Part shown: positions 54,916 through 64,000 of the stretch, piece after piece
Layout: every line of letters starts with the position of its first letter
Position numbering within the stretch: the stretch's first letter is position 1
Assembly (NCBI GenBank): GCA_019448385.1
Contig: JAGTXO010000021.1
Span: forward strand, 186,001 to 250,000
Reading direction: 5' to 3'
DNA length: 64,000 nucleotides
From: Diacronema lutheri
Lineage: Eukaryota; Haptophyta; Pavlovophyceae; Pavlovales; Pavlovaceae
Translations under genes and position numbers: made by a program
Notes under the pieces: model-generated
Seen by the model: only the letters and a program-made list of their open reading frames with translations
The model's database searches: none
Told to the model about the DNA's origin: nothing

Positions 54916-55017
54916 CCGCAGTGGCGCCTTGGCCCGTCGCGGTGTGACTTTGACGCATGCCTCGTCCGCAGAGTGCGTTTTGACTTTTTACACATGTCAT
55001 CGAAACGCCGCGAGACG

Positions 55018-56520
55018 TCACGAGTCGTCGCGCCTCCTGCACACCTTTGCAATGAAGAGGGCGCTCGTGCGGGACGAGCACGGCTCGAAGCGCACGGTGT
55101 GCTCCACACCACCTGGCCGGCACGGCGCCGCGCCAGCGAGCGGTCCGATCGGTACGCACGCAGCGCGCGGCTCGCGCTCGAGCAGCCAGCGCACGATGTC
55201 CTCGTTCTGCCGCCGCGCAAAGCTGCATGTCGAGTAGACGAGTTCGCCGCCCGGACGAAGCTGCTCAAACCCGTTGCTTAACAGAGACCGTTGCAACGCC
55301 TCGAGATTCGTCAGCCGCGCCGCGTCGAGCACGCGCGCCTCAAACGTCTCCCACCCCCACGCGGCGAACTTGGCGAGGTGCTTCACCGAGCCGTCGTGCG
55401 TGCACTCCGCGTCAACAAGCACGCGGTCGTAACCGCCGTAACCGCCGTCGACGTGCCGATCGCCGCCACCCACGCACAGCGCCGCCGTGGACGACGACCG
55501 GGCCTCCGCGATTGGCTGCGAGCCGGTGGGTGGCGCGTCGGGCGCACGCACGAGCGCGCCCGCGTGCAGGAGCGTCGGCGCCGCGTCGCTGCGCACCTGC
55601 GCCGCGACGACGGCGGCGCGTGCGTCGCGCCGGCGCTTCGCGTGCGCGCCGCCTGTTGGTGCGACGACGCGCGCGCCGCTCTGGGAGGGGTCCATGCGGC
55701 ATGCTGCCGGCGGCGCGCCGTCGCGCGCATGAGCACCAGCGGCGGTTGCGGCGGCGTGCCGCAGAGCCGCACCGCCGCCATCGCCGTCGCCTACGCTACC
55801 GGGCGTTGCCCGATCAGCGCCCGCACCCTCCTCCTCGCCACCGCCATCGCCATCGCCGCCGCTGCCCTCGGCCGCGTGCACGCCGGCGGCGTGCGGACTG
55901 TCGGTGCCGCACGGGCTGCCGGCGACGCACGGGTTGCCTGCGGCGCGGTGCGCGCGGTTGGGCGGAGCCGCCGCGAATTTGGAGCCATCGCCGAGAAAAA
56001 GGCGGACGTTCTCGAGGGCGTACTTTGCGCAGAGCGTGCGGCACGCGGCGAGGCGGTGCGGCGCGAGGTCGACGCCCGTAACCGTGCCCGTCGGACCGAC
56101 GGCCTCCGCGAGCATGCACAGCTTCGCGCCGGGCGCGCAGCACAAGTCGAGCACGTTCTCGCCCTCCTGCGCGCCGAGCGCAGCGACAGCGGCGCCCGAG
56201 GCGGCGTCAATGCCGTAGATGTGCGAGTGCGCGTACAGCGTCGAGCTCGCAATCTTGACGCCGCTTTCCATGCTGAAAAAGCCGCGCAGCCACGGCACGG
56301 GCTCCACGCTCGGCCCAAGCTGCGCGCGAAGCGCAGCGAGCGACACGTCCGCCGCGTGGCTGCGCGGATTGACGCGCACGAAGCGGAGCACCTCGCTGAT
56401 GCTGTAGTTGTCGACCGAAATGTCATTCTTCGCGAGGAAGGCCAGGAACGCCGGCGGGAAGCGCGCCGCGTCCGGCGTGGACGCGTGCCACTCGGGTGCG
56501 CGCGCCCGAGTGGCCGCCAT
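55018..56520 (-). CDS. RNA cytosine-C5 methyltransferase (NOL1/NOP2/NSUN family)
   Basis: 500 residues, intronless, start MAATRARAPEWHASTPDAAR (56520). Motif I is NVLDLCCAPGAKLCMLAEAV (about residue 124), then TGTVTGVDLAPHRLAACRTL; motif IV is DRVLVDAECTHDGSVKHL (about 369); motif VI is GGELVYSTCSFARRQNEDIV (about 430). Canonical enzymes have D-A-P-C-S in motif IV; here Pro is replaced by Glu and the motif reads A-E-C-T, while both catalytic Cys candidates remain. A low-complexity insert of about 130 residues separates motifs I and IV. Substrate (tRNA or rRNA) is not predictable. It is transcribed divergently from the TrmK-like gene, 13 bp apart. Confidence 0.85.
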   Translation of the reverse strand: MAATRARAPEWHASTPDAARFPPAFLAFLAKNDISVDNYSISEVLRFVRVNPRSHAADVSLAALRAQLGPSVEPVPWLRGFFSMESGVKIASSTLYAHSHIYGIDAASGAAVAALGAQEGENVLDLCCAPGAKLCMLAEAVGPTGTVTGVDLAPHRLAACRTLCAKYALENVRLFLGDGSKFAAAPPNRAHRAAGNPCVAGSPCGTDSPHAAGVHAAEGSGGDGDGGGEEEGAGADRATPGSVGDGDGGGAALRHAAATAAGAHARDGAPPAACRMDPSQSGARVVAPTGGAHAKRRRDARAAVVAAQVRSDAAPTLLHAGALVRAPDAPPTGSQPIAEARSSSTAALCVGGGDRHVDGGYGGYDRVLVDAECTHDGSVKHLAKFAAWGWETFEARVLDAARLTNLEALQRSLLSNGFEQLRPGGELVYSTCSFARRQNEDIVRWLLEREPRAACVPIGPLAGAAPCRPGGVEHTVRFEPCSSRTSALFIAKVCRRRDDS

Positions 56521-56533
56521 CGCTGGTCCCACG
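56521..56533. promoter_or_regulatory. 13-bp gap between divergent start codons
   Basis: Only cgctggtcccacg lies between the ATG of the NSUN-type gene (minus) and that of the TrmK-type gene (plus). Either the 5' UTRs overlap antisense or one or both genes start further in. Confidence 0.6.
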
Positions 56534-57529
56534 ATGGCCGCGCGATGCCGCTGCAAGCCGCTCGCCTTCCTGTCGCTCGTCTGTTCGAGGCCCGTGCGGC
56601 CGATCGTGCTGCCGCCCCGGCTCGAGCCCGTGCGGCGCTTCATCCTCGACGCGAGCCCTGCGAGCTCGCCGCTGCGCGTCGCCGACGTTGGCTGCGACCA
56701 CGGCGCGCTCGCCATCGCGCTGTGCGCCGCGCGCTCGAGCGTCGAGTGCGCGCACGCGGCGCGCGTGATCGGCATCGATATTGCCGAGGCGGCGCTCGCC
56801 GGCGCGCGCGCGAATGCGCGCGCGTCGATCGGCGCGTGCAGCGCGTCCGGCGTCTTCCACAGCGCCGGCTCCTCCGTCGAGTTCCGGCTTGGCGACGGTT
56901 TGGGCGCGCTGCGGGCCCAAAGCGCGCACGACGTCGGCGGCGAGGCGGACGTCCTCACGGTCAGTGGCGTGGGCGTGCGCACGACGTTTGCCATTCTCCG
57001 GCACGACGATGCCGGAGATGCGTGCGGCCGCGCCCTCCGACTGCGCGGCGTGCGCCACCTCGTCCTGCAGCCCGGCCCCAACCCGCGGCCGACCGCGATG
57101 CGCGCGCTCCGCGCGTTCGTGCACGGAGCCGGCTTCGACCTGGTCGCGGACACGTGCGAGCTGATCGGCGGGAGGCATTACGTGACGCTCGCGTGCGCGC
57201 GCGCCGAAGACGTTACGCGCCGCTCGGAGCGGCAGCTGCAACCGCCGCGCGAGGCCGCGCTGCTCGGTGGCGCGCGGCAGTGGCCAGTCGATGTTGCGCG
57301 CGGCTATGCGCAGCACCACGCGCGCTGGCTGCGGACCGATTTGCGCCACATGGCCGAGTGGCGCGAGCGGCGCTGGGGCGAGCGCGTGGGCATCTGCGAC
57401 GCGGACGACGAGCGCGCGCACGCGCAGCACCTCGACGGCCGGGCGCCGTCGACGCGCTTCGTCGAGTACGTCGCGCCGTCGGACCTGCGCGCGCTCGAGG
57501 CTTTCGTGTCGGAGAGCGCGGGGAAATAA
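56534..57529 (+). CDS. TrmK-like tRNA (adenine-N1) methyltransferase
   Basis: 331 residues, intronless, ATG at 56534. The family pattern of bacterial TrmK (tRNA m1A22, DUF633) is present: LRVADVGCDHGALAIALC for the SAM pocket, ARVIGIDIAEAALAGARANA, VEFRLGDGLGALRA, DVLTVSGVGVRTTFAILR (bacterial enzymes have AGMGG here), HLVLQPGPNPRPTAMRALRA and CELIGGRHYVTLACARAED. The first 25 residues (MAARCRCKPLAFLSLVCSRP) are basic and hydrophobic, possibly an organellar presequence. A C-terminal 100-residue helical extension is as in bacterial enzymes. An organellar tRNA target is an inference. Confidence 0.82.
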   Translation: MAARCRCKPLAFLSLVCSRPVRPIVLPPRLEPVRRFILDASPASSPLRVADVGCDHGALAIALCAARSSVECAHAARVIGIDIAEAALAGARANARASIGACSASGVFHSAGSSVEFRLGDGLGALRAQSAHDVGGEADVLTVSGVGVRTTFAILRHDDAGDACGRALRLRGVRHLVLQPGPNPRPTAMRALRAFVHGAGFDLVADTCELIGGRHYVTLACARAEDVTRRSERQLQPPREAALLGGARQWPVDVARGYAQHHARWLRTDLRHMAEWRERRWGERVGICDADDERAHAQHLDGRAPSTRFVEYVAPSDLRALEAFVSESAGK

Positions 57530-57600
57530 TGGGATTCAGCGGCGGTCGAGCCTTCAACTGTCTAAACTGTGAACTTCGAAAACGCCCCCCCTTTTTTCCT
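57530..57600. other. 71-bp tail-to-tail spacer
   Basis: AT-rich for this genome, with ccccccctttttt at 57584-57597. Probably contains 3' processing signals for both the TrmK-like and ligase genes. Confidence 0.5.
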
Positions 57601-63966
<6,366 letters not shown>

Positions 63967-64000
63967 GTCCCGTCCACCCCCGCCGACTGGGCTTGTCTCC

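Overview
The window is nuclear DNA of a very GC-rich unicellular eukaryote. Genes are dense (about 20 in 64 kb), introns are few and short (79-187 bp), several introns start with GC instead of GT, and proteins carry long Ala/Gly/Pro tracts. DNAAF5-, HYLS1- and MSP-domain-type genes imply a flagellated cell; sterol C14-reductase and class II CPD photolyase genes fit an alga. A haptophyte (perhaps a pavlovophyte) is my best guess, by inference only. Because stop codons are rare at this GC level, almost every gene has long open shadow frames; genes were chosen by protein-family motifs and amino-acid balance.

Layout. 1-9387 (-): one uninterrupted frame of >3,100 codons with a Ulp1/C48-like cysteine-protease signature and a coding 57/51-bp minisatellite, running off the left edge. 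9473-11218: a PIF/Harbinger-like DNA transposon with 23-bp terminal inverted repeats and a transposase lacking its catalytic domain; it sits between the giant gene and a decayed duplicate of that gene's 5' end (11358-11941). 12528-17135: DNAAF5 (-) and a sterol C14-reductase (+) diverge from a 98-bp spacer. 17464-22926: an MSP/ASH-type protein, a Na+/H+ exchanger with IQ and UBA-like tail, and a steroid 5-alpha-reductase-family enzyme. 23093-29018: succinate-semialdehyde dehydrogenase, an MFS carrier, a broken DRG GTPase copy and a GAF-like gene interrupted by a G homopolymer. 29644-38769: MON2, ribokinase and an unknown protein. 38898-46190: HYLS1-like protein, an RNI-type LRR protein, a small Jupiter/HN1-like protein and CPD photolyase. 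46289-54853: a 2,854-aa multi-IQ protein with an adenylate-kinase-like segment. 55018-57529: two RNA methyltransferases (NSUN-type and TrmK-type) head to head with 13 bp between start codons. 57601-63966 (-): a 2,121-aa RNA-repair protein joining an Rnl1/Trl1-type ligase, a HAD phosphatase, a 2H phosphoesterase and a P-loop kinase.

Themes. Flagellum or centriole biology recurs (DNAAF5, MSP-domain protein, HYLS1, possibly the IQ giant), as does RNA modification and repair (NSUN, TrmK, tetra-domain ligase). The ligase is the most unusual gene: eukaryotic tRNA ligases are normally ligase-kinase-CPDase, whereas here the order is ligase-HAD-CPDase-kinase.
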